In this document: in pieces, positions 54,084 through 62,507 of the stretch
Layout of the letters: every line of letters begins with the position of its first letter
Position numbering within the stretch: the stretch's first letter is position 1
DNA from: CAIWHR01 sp963813415
GTDB lineage: Bacteria; Pseudomonadota; Gammaproteobacteria; Burkholderiales; Casimicrobiaceae
Assembly: GCA_963813415.1 (NCBI GenBank)
Contig: CAWEYW010000009.1
Span: 806,001-870,000, forward strand
Length of the DNA: 64,000 nt
Direction: 5' to 3'
The notes under the pieces: model-generated
Database searches by the model: none
Seen by the model: the letters and a program-made list of their open reading frames with translations, nothing else
What the model was told of the DNA's origin: nothing
Made by a program: the position numbers and the translations under genes

Positions 54084-54878
54084 CTACATCTGCTTGAACA
54101 GGTGATGGAAGGTCCGGCTGACCTCGAGTTTTTCATCGCGGCCCTTCACATGCACGATCTGATTGCCACGCAGGTTCCGACTGACTTGCGCGATCGCATC
54201 GACGCGAACCACCGTGGCGCGATGGATCTGCCAGAACTCGTCCGGGTCGAGCTCATCGATCAGCTCCTTGATCGGTTTGCGGATCAACGCCTCGAAGCCC
54301 TCGGTCTGCACGCGCGTGTACTTGTCCTCGGCGCGAAAGAAAAGAATGTCGCTGGTCGGAATCATGCGGATATTGGCGCCCACGCTCGCCTGCACCCACC
54401 GCATGTATGCACGCGGCTTCGGGCCGGAACTCCCGAGTCGCTGTGACAGTTGCGCCAGGAGGGCGTCCATCGGATCAGGCTTGTGCTGCAGCCGCTCGCG
54501 CAGCCGCTTGCAGGTGAGCGCGACCCGCTGGGACTCCACCGGCTTGAGAAGGTAATCGATCGCGCCGTGGTCGAAGGCGCTGATCGCATATTGGTCATGC
54601 GCCGTGACGAAAGCGATGTGAACCTGGCCGGCGAGCGCCTGCGCCGCCTTGATGCCGTCCATGTCGGGCATGCTGATATCGAGAAAAACGATATCGGGTT
54701 CGAGGCTTCGCACCATTGCCACCGCCTCGCGACCGCTGGCTGCCTCACCCACGATCCGGAGTTCCGGCCATGCCTCCTTCAAGCGACCGGCAAGCTGCTC
54801 GCGCATCAGCCGTTCATCGTCTGCAATGACGGCGGTCGGGGCGGGCTTGGCGTGCATCTCAAATACCGGTTCGATCAT
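54084..54878 (-). CDS. LytTR-family response regulator
   Basis: 264 aa. Receiver domain: TAVIADDERLMREQLAGRL (acidic pair), phospho-acceptor in DIVFLDISMPDMDGIKAAQA near residue 66, FVTAHDQYAISAFDHGAI and the lysine in YLLKPVESQRV. From about residue 155 a LytTR DNA-binding domain (ILFFRAEDKYTRVQTEGFEA; IHRATVVRVDAIAQVSRNLR). Its ATG overlaps the stop of the sensor kinase (ATGA), so the pair is coupled. AlgR/LytR-type regulators commonly control envelope, pili or nutrient uptake. Target unknown. Confidence 0.9.
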   Translation of the reverse strand: MIEPVFEMHAKPAPTAVIADDERLMREQLAGRLKEAWPELRIVGEAASGREAVAMVRSLEPDIVFLDISMPDMDGIKAAQALAGQVHIAFVTAHDQYAISAFDHGAIDYLLKPVESQRVALTCKRLRERLQHKPDPMDALLAQLSQRLGSSGPKPRAYMRWVQASVGANIRMIPTSDILFFRAEDKYTRVQTEGFEALIRKPIKELIDELDPDEFWQIHRATVVRVDAIAQVSRNLRGNQIVHVKGRDEKLEVSRTFHHLFKQM

Positions 54879-55825
54879 GCGGTGGCGTGAGCGATTTCAT
54901 AGGGCAGTTTGATGGTGGCACAGGTACCGCCCGTGGGCGGCACGCTGATGATCAGCTCGGCCCGCCCGTTGTACAAGGCTTTCAGCCGCTCACGGATATT
55001 GGCCAAGCCGATGCCGTCGTCGGTTTTCGGCATGAACCCCATGCCGTTATCGAGCACGTGCACGGCCAGATTACCATCGACGATCTCGGCGCTGATCTGC
55101 AGCCTGCCGCCTGCCGCCTTCGGTTCCAGGCCATGTTTGATGGCGTTCTCCACCAGGGTCTGCAGCATCATCGACGGAAAAACCGCGGACTTCAGGCCCT
55201 CGGGCACATTCACGATGGGCTCCAGGCGTTCTTCCATCCGCACCGCCATGATTTCCAGGAACGCGCTCGACAGATCGACCTGCTGACCCAGTGAGGGGCG
55301 GTTGCCGTCGCGCATTTGCGGCATGGCCGAACGCAAGTAGCGGATGAGGCTCTGCTGCATCTTCGAGGCACGCGGAGGGTCGGTCTGGATGAGCTGGTCG
55401 ATGCTGGCCAGCGTATTGAACAGGAAATGCGGCTCTATCTGTGCCTGCAGCGCTTGCATGCGCGCTTCCAGAACGGTGCGCTCGAGCTGTTCGGTCTCGG
55501 CACGCTTGGTGGCCTGGGTGGCAGTCAGCTCGGCGCGGCGTTTGCCGCCGGCGATCGCCTTGATGATGATGGAGGCGACGATGAACAGCAGGAACGCTTT
55601 ATGGTATTTCAGCATCGCGGCCGGAATCAGGCCGAGGATGGAAACCATCAGCAGCGTCTTCCACGGCACCACGGCGAGCCAATCGAAGAAACGCCACCAC
55701 AGCACGACGATCGCGCTGCCGATTCCGCGCAATGTCGCTCTCGTATCGGATGGCGGCAAGGCTGCCTCGCTCCTGACGCGCCCGGCGGCGCTACCGGTGG
55801 CCGCGCCGGATTTGTCGGTGTTCAT
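54875..55825 (-). CDS. LytS-type sensor histidine kinase
   Basis: 316 aa. Two hydrophobic segments (residues 33-100, containing WKTLLMVSILGLIPAAMLKY and FLLFIVASIIIKAIAG) are followed by a His_kinase domain: LQAQIEPHFLFNTLASIDQL with the phospho-acceptor histidine near residue 152, and an ATPase N-box QTLVENAIKHGLEPKAAGG and G-box HVLDNGMGFMPKT. There is no large extracytoplasmic sensor, so it may sense membrane or cytoplasmic state. The open region upstream (to 56186) has no gene. Confidence 0.9.
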   Translation of the reverse strand: MNTDKSGAATGSAAGRVRSEAALPPSDTRATLRGIGSAIVVLWWRFFDWLAVVPWKTLLMVSILGLIPAAMLKYHKAFLLFIVASIIIKAIAGGKRRAELTATQATKRAETEQLERTVLEARMQALQAQIEPHFLFNTLASIDQLIQTDPPRASKMQQSLIRYLRSAMPQMRDGNRPSLGQQVDLSSAFLEIMAVRMEERLEPIVNVPEGLKSAVFPSMMLQTLVENAIKHGLEPKAAGGRLQISAEIVDGNLAVHVLDNGMGFMPKTDDGIGLANIRERLKALYNGRAELIISVPPTGGTCATIKLPYEIAHATA

Positions 55826-56186
55826 CGGAGTGCCAGCCGATCGTATGTCTTGTTTGGGAGGCCCAGATTAGCGGAGGAAGCGCGCAGAGCTCCAGCGCGA
55901 CACGACAAGACGCGCCGCGGGTGGGATGAACTGCAGATAGCGGCGTTGAGCGCACAGGGCAAGCGCGTGCTTGCTGGACCAGGCGCTCGGGTGCTTCGGC
56001 ACGCACGATGATCTTGCTGACCGATCGTGCCGACGACCGTCACCCACGGCAGCGCGTCCCGTACGTGCTGCCGGCCGTCCGGGTGAAGGTGAGCTCGCCT
56101 ACCTCGACGAATCCGCCGACCGACGTGAGGACGCCAAGCAAGAGCTCGGCGCGCTTGCCCATGGCGGAAGGGCGTGTAGTGTCCGA
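55826..56186. other. Intergenic region without supported gene
   Basis: About 360 bases between the sensor kinase start and the end of the next minus-strand gene. Short open frames exist on both strands but overlap one another, with no recognisable homology, ribosome site or hairpin with a U-run. It presumably holds the kinase promoter; I cannot locate it. Confidence 0.4.
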
Positions 56187-56636
56187 TCAGCGGCGCAGGG
56201 TTTCCTCCAGTGTTTCCAGGCTGCGCGCGAGCATCCCGGCAGTCGCGCCGTCCTGGGTCGTCGCCGCCCCGCCCTGCGCGAGTGGGGCGATGATCTCCTG
56301 CAATCGCGCCGCCGCATGCCGTGCGGCGTCGTGCTCACGCAAGAGGTCCGACTGCACATGCAAGGCGGCGATGTGCTGCTGCTGATCGGCGATGTCGCGC
56401 CCGAGTTGCTCGGCGTGTGCCTGGGTGAAGGTCGGCGGCAGGCCGGGCGCTTCCTCGACCAGGAGCAGCGTTTCGGCGGCCTGCGAGCGCAGGATGGAAA
56501 CATCGGCCTTGAGCGCCGTGGGACCCTCGGGACGCTGGCCGAAGGCGTACGCGCCGGTCCCCGTGACAGCGAGCACGGCTGCCAAGGCAACGGCCTGGCG
56601 GATTGCACGAGTTCGCAGGCTGCGTTCGGTCATCAC
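56187..56636 (-). CDS. Hypothetical exported or membrane-anchored helical protein
   Basis: 149 aa, not recognised. An N-terminal positive stretch and hydrophobic helix (QAVALAAVLAVTGTGAYAFG) is followed by an all-helical body of alternating charged and hydrophobic residues (VSILRSQAAETLLLVEEAPG; AEQLGRDIADQQQHIAALHV) suggestive of a coiled coil in the periplasm. No cysteines. ATG 56636, with a second ATG at 56633. Upstream is a 187-bp spacer with the divergent lyase gene. Confidence 0.5.
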   Translation of the reverse strand: MMTERSLRTRAIRQAVALAAVLAVTGTGAYAFGQRPEGPTALKADVSILRSQAAETLLLVEEAPGLPPTFTQAHAEQLGRDIADQQQHIAALHVQSDLLREHDAARHAAARLQEIIAPLAQGGAATTQDGATAGMLARSLETLEETLRR

Positions 56637-56823
56637 GGCTCCCGGTGAATTGACGGGAACTCCGCAGCAAGTTCGATGCCATGCGAGGTGGCATCCGCCG
56701 TGGCACGGCGTCCCGCGTCGGCGCTTGCGGCCACAGGGTTCGCGCGCACCGCAATGTGCCGGAGGGCACGGTCTTTTTTACAATGCGGCTGCCGGTCGAG
56801 CACTGCGCCGGCCGCGCGGTCGT

Positions 56824-57765
56824 ATGGGACAATGGGTGTTTTCCAGCCCGGTCAAAGCGCTCGCCGTGCGCCGAACCACACGTCTCAAGACCCTCATCGA
56901 TGCGCCCGACATCCTGGTGATGCCCGGCATTCACGACGCGCTGGGCGCGCGCCTCGCGGAGGCCGCGGGCTTTTCTGCCATCACCGCCGGCGGCTACGGC
57001 GCAACCGCGACGCTGCTCGGGCGACCGGATTCATCGCAGCTCGCGGTGACCGAGCTCGCGGAGATGTACAGCCGCTACTGCGACGCGACCGAGCTGCCGC
57101 TGCTCGCCGACGCCGACACGGGGTTCGGCAATGTCACCAATGTCGCGCGCACCGTGCGTCTCTACGAAAAGGCCGGCGTGGCCGGGCTCTTCATCGAGGA
57201 CCAGGTATTTCCGAAGCGCTGCGGCCACATGGCAGGCAAGGCGGTCGTGCCGGTCGCCGAGTGGCTCGCGAAGATCAAGGCGGCGCTCGACGCGCGCGAG
57301 GACCCTGATCTCGTCATCATGGCGCGCACCGATGCCCTCGCCGTCAACGGCATCGACGACGCGATCGCCCGTGCGCGGCTCGCCCACGAAGCCGGGGCCG
57401 ACCTGTTTTTCATCGAGGCCCCGACCAGCGTGGAGCAGATGCGCCGCATCGTCTCCGAGGTGCCCGGTCCCTGTCTCGCCAACGACGTGGAAACAGGCCT
57501 GTCGCCGCTCCTCTCTGCGGACGAGTTGCAGGACATCGGCTACGCTGCGGTCGTCTTTCCCGTGGCCGCAACGTACGCCGTCGCCTTCGCCTTGCGCGAG
57601 CTGTTCCGCACGATTCGCGAAACGGGCACGAGCGCCGGCGCTCTGCCGCGCATGCTGGCCTTCGATGAGTTCAACGAGCTGGTGGGATTGTCGGCACAGC
57701 GCAAGCGCGAAGCCGCGTTGCAGGACTTTGCCGCCCGCCTGGTCGAGCACCGCAAGCTTTCCTGA
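56824..57765 (+). CDS. Isocitrate lyase / PEP mutase family enzyme (2-methylisocitrate lyase-like)
   Basis: 313 aa from ATG 56824; GTG 56866 would give 299 aa and is close to the usual family length. TIM-barrel motifs: VMPGIHDALGARLAEAAGFS, metal Asp in PLLADADTGFGNVTNVARTV, and the lyase loop FIEDQVFPKRCGHMAGK with KRCGH, which marks lyases (2-methylisocitrate or dimethylmalate type) rather than PEP mutases. It precedes a TRAP operon by 27 bases, so the imported acid may be its substrate or precursor. The nearby AEP locus tempts a phosphonate role, but KRCGH argues for a lyase. Confidence 0.82.
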   Translation: MGQWVFSSPVKALAVRRTTRLKTLIDAPDILVMPGIHDALGARLAEAAGFSAITAGGYGATATLLGRPDSSQLAVTELAEMYSRYCDATELPLLADADTGFGNVTNVARTVRLYEKAGVAGLFIEDQVFPKRCGHMAGKAVVPVAEWLAKIKAALDAREDPDLVIMARTDALAVNGIDDAIARARLAHEAGADLFFIEAPTSVEQMRRIVSEVPGPCLANDVETGLSPLLSADELQDIGYAAVVFPVAATYAVAFALRELFRTIRETGTSAGALPRMLAFDEFNELVGLSAQRKREAALQDFAARLVEHRKLS

Positions 57766-57792
57766 AGTCCCTTTCCACGAGGAGATGCAGCA

Positions 57793-58812
57793 ATGACGTT
57801 CCGCTCTCGCTCCGGTGCACGCCGGATGACCGTTGGCGCCCTGCTGGGCGCAGTGACCGCTCTTGTTTTCGCGGGCCATGCAGCCGCGCAGACGGTGGTG
57901 ATGCGCATCTCGCACCAGGTGCCGCCAGCACATCACCTGACGAAGATGCTGGAGAACTTCGCCGCCGACGTGAAGCAGCGCACCAACGGCCAGGTCGACG
58001 TGCAGCTGTTCGGCTCCGAGCAGCTCGCCAAGGCCGCGGAAAACTTTCCGGCGGTAGCGCGCGGCACGATCGAAGCCGCGATGAGCGTCAATTTCCAGTG
58101 GGGCACGACCATTCCCGAGATGAGCGCGACGCTCATTCCGTACGCCATGGGCGACCTCGAGAAGATCAAGCGCTTCCCGCAATCGGAGGCACGGCGCTTC
58201 CTCGATCAGAAGCTCGAGCAGCGTGGCGTGCACAGCGTGGCCTGGCTCTACATCACGCGCGAGACGATCGTCACCTCGGGCAAGAAGCCGATCGTCAATC
58301 TCGACGATTTCAAGGGCGTAAAGATCCGTGGCCTGAATTCCCTCACCGATCACGCCCTGACCGCGGTCGGCGCTGCACCGGCAGCAACGCCAGGCTCGGA
58401 GGTCTACCAGGCACTGCAGTCCGGCGTGCTCGACGCCGGTCTCACGGACCTGTCCGCTGCGTACAGCCGCAAGTATTACGAGGTTCAGAAGTACGGCACC
58501 GTCGGGCCGATCTTCACCATCTACTTCCACATGTACGTCAATCCGGCGTGGTGGAACAAGCTTGCACCGGCGCATCGCCAGGCAATCGAGGCCGCCGCCG
58601 CCAAGGCCGAGCATGACGCCATTCCGATCACCGAAGAGACCGCCGCCGACGCGCTGAAGCAATTGCAGGCGAAGGGCATGGCCGTCCACGTACAGACGCC
58701 GCAGGAGGAGAAGACGTGGGCCAACGCGATGCGCAAGCCCGTCGTGGACGCGTTCGTCAAGTCCGCGCCGGAGGGTGGCCCGAAGATCATCGAGCTCCTC
58801 GACAAGCTCTGA
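57793..58812 (+). CDS. dctP: TRAP transporter periplasmic solute-binding protein (DctP family)
   Basis: 339 aa. Signal peptide to about residue 35 (VGALLGAVTALVFAGHAAAQ). Family features: RISHQVPPAHHLTKMLENFA, the Arg that pairs with carboxylate ligands in FKGVKIRGLNSLTDHAL, and GLTDLSAAYSRKYYEV. It should bind an organic acid. ATG 57793 follows GAGGAG. First of three TRAP genes after the lyase. Confidence 0.9.
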   Translation: MTFRSRSGARRMTVGALLGAVTALVFAGHAAAQTVVMRISHQVPPAHHLTKMLENFAADVKQRTNGQVDVQLFGSEQLAKAAENFPAVARGTIEAAMSVNFQWGTTIPEMSATLIPYAMGDLEKIKRFPQSEARRFLDQKLEQRGVHSVAWLYITRETIVTSGKKPIVNLDDFKGVKIRGLNSLTDHALTAVGAAPAATPGSEVYQALQSGVLDAGLTDLSAAYSRKYYEVQKYGTVGPIFTIYFHMYVNPAWWNKLAPAHRQAIEAAAAKAEHDAIPITEETAADALKQLQAKGMAVHVQTPQEEKTWANAMRKPVVDAFVKSAPEGGPKIIELLDKL

Positions 58813-58843
58813 TATTGCTGCGGGCGCCGGCGCCTGTCAGCGC

Positions 58844-59374
58844 ATGAGCCTGTTGTCGCGCGTCGTCCGCCGGCTCGCCGCATGGGGCATCGGCCTCGCT
58901 GCGGCGACCCTCATCGCGTCGATGCTGCTCATCGTCTACGCGGTGGTCATGCGCTACTTCCTGAACCAGCCGCCGCCGTGGGTCGACGAGGTGGTCGGCT
59001 ACCTGCTGGTCGCGGCCGTGATGCTCGCCAGTGCCGACGCACTGCTGCAGGGGGATCACATCGGCGTCGACATCCTTACCGAGCGCCTCGGCGCACGCGG
59101 CCGCAAGATCGCGCTCCTTTTCGGGCTGCTGGCGGTCACCGCCTGCGGCGTCCTGCTGATCAATGAAGGCATCGACATGGTGGCCTTCTCGCGCATGGTG
59201 GGCCTCAACTCGAACGGCTTTCTGGCCACGCCCATGTGGGTGCCTCAGCTGCTGGTGCCCATCGGCGGCGCGCTCCTCGCCCTCGCCGCCCTCGTGGCCT
59301 TCGTCGATGCGTGGCGCGGCACCGCCCCTCCACCCGACCCGGGTGCAACGCACCATCCGGCAGGCATCGAATAG
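58844..59374 (+). CDS. dctQ: TRAP transporter small permease (DctQ family)
   Basis: 176 aa, four membrane segments. ATAT-type motif RYFLNQPPPWVDEVVGYLLV near residue 38 and GDHIGVDILTERLGARGRK near 78 are characteristic. ATG 58844; an upstream in-frame extension reads through the end of dctP and is rejected. Followed by dctM after 3 bases. Confidence 0.9.
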   Translation: MSLLSRVVRRLAAWGIGLAAATLIASMLLIVYAVVMRYFLNQPPPWVDEVVGYLLVAAVMLASADALLQGDHIGVDILTERLGARGRKIALLFGLLAVTACGVLLINEGIDMVAFSRMVGLNSNGFLATPMWVPQLLVPIGGALLALAALVAFVDAWRGTAPPPDPGATHHPAGIE

Positions 59375-59377
59375 GCG

Positions 59378-60664
59378 ATGCTGTTCGGGCTGATCCTGGG
59401 CGGCCTCGTGCTGGTCCTGCTGACCGGCGTTCCGGTCTTTGCGGGCCTGACCCTTTTCGCCACCGCCATGCTGTACGCCGCCGAGGGACACCTGGGCGGC
59501 ATCGGCGACGTCGTCTTCGGCAGTCTCGATACCTACCTGCTCGTCGCCATCCCGCTGTTCACGCTGATGGCGCAATTCATGATCCGCGGCAAGGTCGTCG
59601 ACGATCTTTTCGGCGCGGCGCACACGTTGCTGCGGCACTTGCCGGGCGGCATGGGGGTCGCGACCGTTGCGGCATGCACGGTGTTCGCGGCGATCTCGGG
59701 ATCCAGCGTCGCCACCGCCCTCACCATCGGCTCGGCCGCGATACCGCTGATGATCCGCTATGGGTATAGCCCGCGCGTTGCCTACGGCGTCGTCGGCGCC
59801 GGCGGCACCCTCGGCATCCTCATTCCGCCGTCGGGACCGATGGTGCTGTTCGGCGTCGTGTCCGATACGTCGATCGGTGCCCTGTTCATGGCTGGCGTCC
59901 TCCCCGGGCTGATGCTCGCGGCGATCTTTGCCATCTATTGCATGACCTCCGCGGCGCTCGCGAAGGAACGCGTGCAGATCGAGCCGCGCGCCACCGGGCG
60001 CGAGGTGCGGGAGGCGTTGCGGCGCTCGTTCTGGTCGCTGACGCTGCCCGCGCTGGTGCTGGGCGGCATGTACTTCGGGGTGTTCACCGCAACGGAAGCC
60101 GCCGCCATCGGCGCGCTCGCCGCACTGCTGATCGCGATGCTCGTCTATCGCAACTTCACCCTGCGCGACCTGTGGATCTCGGCGATCGACGCGGCGCGCA
60201 ACTCGGCGATGCTGTTCCTGATCCTCGCGGCCGCCGCCCTGCTCGGGCACGTCCTCACCAAGCTGCGCATTCCGACCCAGATGGTCGAACTCGTCTCCCA
60301 GTACGGTCTCGGCCAGGTCGGCTTCCTGTGCGCGGTGATGGTCCTCATCTTCGTCCTGGGCATGTTCCTGGAGACCATTTCCATCATCCTCATCACGACG
60401 CCGGTGGTGCTGCCGGTGCTCGCCGCACTCAAGATCAACCCGGTCTGGTACGGCATCCTGCTCACGATCAACCTGGAGCTGGCGCTGATCACGCCCCCGG
60501 TCGGCATGAACCTGTTCGCGCTCAAGGCGGTGAGCCGGGCCCCGCTGGGCGAGATCATCATGGGAGTCGCTCCCTACGTGGTGCTCATCGTCCTGGGGCT
60601 CGCGCTGGTGATGTTCTTTCCGTCGATCGCGCTCTGGCTGCCGGGAACGATGCAGTACAAATAG
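59378..60664 (+). CDS. dctM: TRAP transporter large permease (DctM family)
   Basis: 428 aa, the usual length, about twelve membrane segments. Conserved: VAAISGSSVATALTIGSAAI-type segment (FAAISGSSVATALTIGSAAI), GAGGTLGILIPPSGPMVLFG, MVLIFVLGMFLETISIILIT and LALITPPVGMNLFALKAVSR. It forms the transport channel, sodium-driven in known members. ATG 59378. Confidence 0.93.
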   Translation: MLFGLILGGLVLVLLTGVPVFAGLTLFATAMLYAAEGHLGGIGDVVFGSLDTYLLVAIPLFTLMAQFMIRGKVVDDLFGAAHTLLRHLPGGMGVATVAACTVFAAISGSSVATALTIGSAAIPLMIRYGYSPRVAYGVVGAGGTLGILIPPSGPMVLFGVVSDTSIGALFMAGVLPGLMLAAIFAIYCMTSAALAKERVQIEPRATGREVREALRRSFWSLTLPALVLGGMYFGVFTATEAAAIGALAALLIAMLVYRNFTLRDLWISAIDAARNSAMLFLILAAAALLGHVLTKLRIPTQMVELVSQYGLGQVGFLCAVMVLIFVLGMFLETISIILITTPVVLPVLAALKINPVWYGILLTINLELALITPPVGMNLFALKAVSRAPLGEIIMGVAPYVVLIVLGLALVMFFPSIALWLPGTMQYK

Positions 60665-60724
60665 GGACCAATGCGAGGACGCGCCCTGGCGTCTCACGTT
60701 CGCCTGCTTCTGCGCTCGCACCCG

Positions 60725-61012
60725 ATGGACCTGCTCGATCTCCTGCAATGGCCAGCGATGGCCGTCACCGTACTCGCCGCCTGGCTGGTCGCCTCGCAGT
60801 CGAAGCGCCGCCGCACCATCGGCTTCTGGGTGTTCCTGGCCAGCAACGTGCTGTGGATCGCCTGGGGCTGGCACGACGGCGCCTATGCCCTGATCACGCT
60901 GCAGGTGGCGCTCGCGGCGCTCAACATCCGCGGGGTATTCAAGAACGATCCCGAGCTTGCGGCCAAGGCTGCCGAAGCAGCAAGGGCGGAGGCGCCAGGC
61001 GGCACCGCCTGA
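60725..61012 (+). CDS. Small membrane protein, unknown function
   Basis: 95 aa from ATG 60725 (ATG 60671 adds 18 residues without character). Three hydrophobic segments: LLQWPAMAVTVLAAWLVASQ, RRRTIGFWVFLASNVLWIAW and ALITLQVALAALNIRGVF, then a charged tail ending AARAEAPGGTA. The basic SKRRR loop suggests orientation. Resembles small PQ-loop-like or YgjV-type proteins, without certainty. It follows dctM by 60 bases and may be co-transcribed. Confidence 0.6.
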   Translation: MDLLDLLQWPAMAVTVLAAWLVASQSKRRRTIGFWVFLASNVLWIAWGWHDGAYALITLQVALAALNIRGVFKNDPELAAKAAEAARAEAPGGTA

Positions 61013-61098
61013 GGCGGCGACATGACCGGACGTGCGGTCGCCCTCGCTGATCCGCACCGCCGGCGCTGCATGCATTGCGCAGCCCTGCGGAGTGCACC

Positions 61099-61809
61099 GT
61101 GCCGGTGACCATCGTCCCGCCGCGAATCGGCGCCGCGCGTGCTCGACGCGCCCGTGGCGCCGTGCGCGTGCTCTTCGTCGGCAACAGCTATACGACGCGC
61201 AACGACCTGCCCGCGCTGATCATGACCCTTGCTGCCGCGGCACCTGCGCCGCGCCATGTCGAGACCGGGATCGTGAGTGCCGGCGGCGCAAGCCTGCGCC
61301 GGCACTGGAATGCCGGCACGGCGCTCGCGGCGATACGCGACGAGCCATGGAATTACGTGGTGCTGCAGGAACAGAGCACGCTGCCCCTCAAGAACGCGGC
61401 ACGGTTTCGCGACAACGTGCGTCTGCTCGCGCACGCCGTACGCGAGCACGGCGCGACTACGGTGCTGTACCTGACCTGGGCGCGACGCGACGCGCCCCAG
61501 ACGCAGGCGGCCATCACTGCCGTCACCGTGGCGGTCGCAACCGACGTCGATGCACAGGTGGTGCCCGTCGGACCCGCCTGGCAGCTCGCCCGCCTGCAGC
61601 ATCCCGATATCGAGCTGTATCTTCGCGACGGCAGTCACCCCACTGCCGCGGGCAACTATCTGACGGCGTGCGTCTTCGTCAGTGCGTTGCTGGGTGTTGC
61701 CCCCATGACGTTGCCGATGTCAGCGCCACTCGGGCTCGACGCTGGCGTCGCTGCACGGCTGCGGCAGGTCGCCACCGCGACGTGTGAGGCGTGGTCAGGA
61801 CAGGCCTGA
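61099..61809 (+). CDS. SGNH/GDSL hydrolase-like protein
   Basis: 236 aa. GTG 61099 is set by GCGGAG six bases upstream; ATG 61075 adds eight residues. Motifs: block I GNSYT in VRVLFVGNSYTTRNDLPAL with serine nucleophile (about residue 31), VVLQEQSTLPLKN, and catalytic Asp-His in YLRDGSHPTAAGNYL near residue 182. An oxyanion Gly/Asn is expected near VSAGGAS. An esterase or lipase-like role, cytoplasmic. Not closely similar to the SGNH proteins at 22-29 kb. It abuts the convergent lutC stop with no gap. Confidence 0.8.
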   Translation: MPVTIVPPRIGAARARRARGAVRVLFVGNSYTTRNDLPALIMTLAAAAPAPRHVETGIVSAGGASLRRHWNAGTALAAIRDEPWNYVVLQEQSTLPLKNAARFRDNVRLLAHAVREHGATTVLYLTWARRDAPQTQAAITAVTVAVATDVDAQVVPVGPAWQLARLQHPDIELYLRDGSHPTAAGNYLTACVFVSALLGVAPMTLPMSAPLGLDAGVAARLRQVATATCEAWSGQA

Positions 61810-62502
61810 TCAGCCGACGAGCAGGATGTGCAGCCGGTAAGGACCGTGCGCGCCAAGCACGATGGTCTGCTCGATGTCCCCTGTGCGCGATGGACCGGAG
61901 ATCATGTTGATGGCCCGCGGCAGGCTGCCCCGCTCCGCCCGGATGAGGGCGAATGCATCCTCCATGCCCGACACGATGCGCTGTGGATCGACGACGGCGA
62001 CATGCGTTTCCGGCAGCAGCGTCGTCGCCGTCGGGGTCTCGGGTCCCGTGATCATGACGAGCGTCCCCGTTTCGGCGATTGCACAGTAGCAGCCGGTGAT
62101 GCCCAGCCGGTCCTGTCCCTGCGTGGGCCGCACTTCGATCGACAGCTTCGCGCCGGACCAGTCGAGGTCGGCAAGCTCCGGCCAGCACACGCCCACATGG
62201 GGGTTCGCCCGGGCGAGCGCGGTCGCGGGCTGCACCTGCTCGAGATAGCGCGCGACCGCAGCGGGAATGTCGGTGCGGGCGGCGATGCGCTCGACGGTAC
62301 TCGCCATGTCGTTGGCACGGGTGAGGAAGCGCGCGACCAGATCGCCGTCGACGCGCGGCCGCGGCCCCTGCGCGTGGGCAGCGACGTAGCGGTCGGCGTC
62401 AGCGCGCGCGCTGGCGCGATCGCCGGTCTTGGCCAGCGCCTTGCGCACGCGCTCCAGCACGGCGTCGCGGGCGCTGCGATTGGTGTCGACGCTGGTGCCC
62501 AT
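61810..62502 (-). CDS. lutC: Lactate utilisation protein C (LUD domain)
   Basis: 230 aa of the LutC/YkgG family, part of the L-lactate oxidation complex LutABC. Features: ERVRKALAKTGDR at the N-terminus, GITGCYCAIAETGTLVMITG and LIRAERGSLPRAINMISGPS then RTGDIEQTIVLGAHGPYRLH, which is the LUD signature. ATG 62502, 5 bases after the aminotransferase stop at 62508. Last gene of the lutB-aminotransferase-lutC unit. Confidence 0.88.
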   Translation of the reverse strand: MGTSVDTNRSARDAVLERVRKALAKTGDRASARADADRYVAAHAQGPRPRVDGDLVARFLTRANDMASTVERIAARTDIPAAVARYLEQVQPATALARANPHVGVCWPELADLDWSGAKLSIEVRPTQGQDRLGITGCYCAIAETGTLVMITGPETPTATTLLPETHVAVVDPQRIVSGMEDAFALIRAERGSLPRAINMISGPSRTGDIEQTIVLGAHGPYRLHILLVG

Positions 62503-62507
62503 CGCGC

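Noticed and set aside
37149..57765. Idea that the ICL/PEPM-family enzyme at 56824 makes phosphonates for the AEP locus
   Set aside because: It carries the KRCGH lyase loop, no phosphonopyruvate decarboxylase is present, and it is coupled to a TRAP transporter 6 kb away.
58787..61075. Reverse-strand open frame of about 762 codons
   Set aside because: Antisense to the TRAP genes, with low-complexity charged sequence and no homology.
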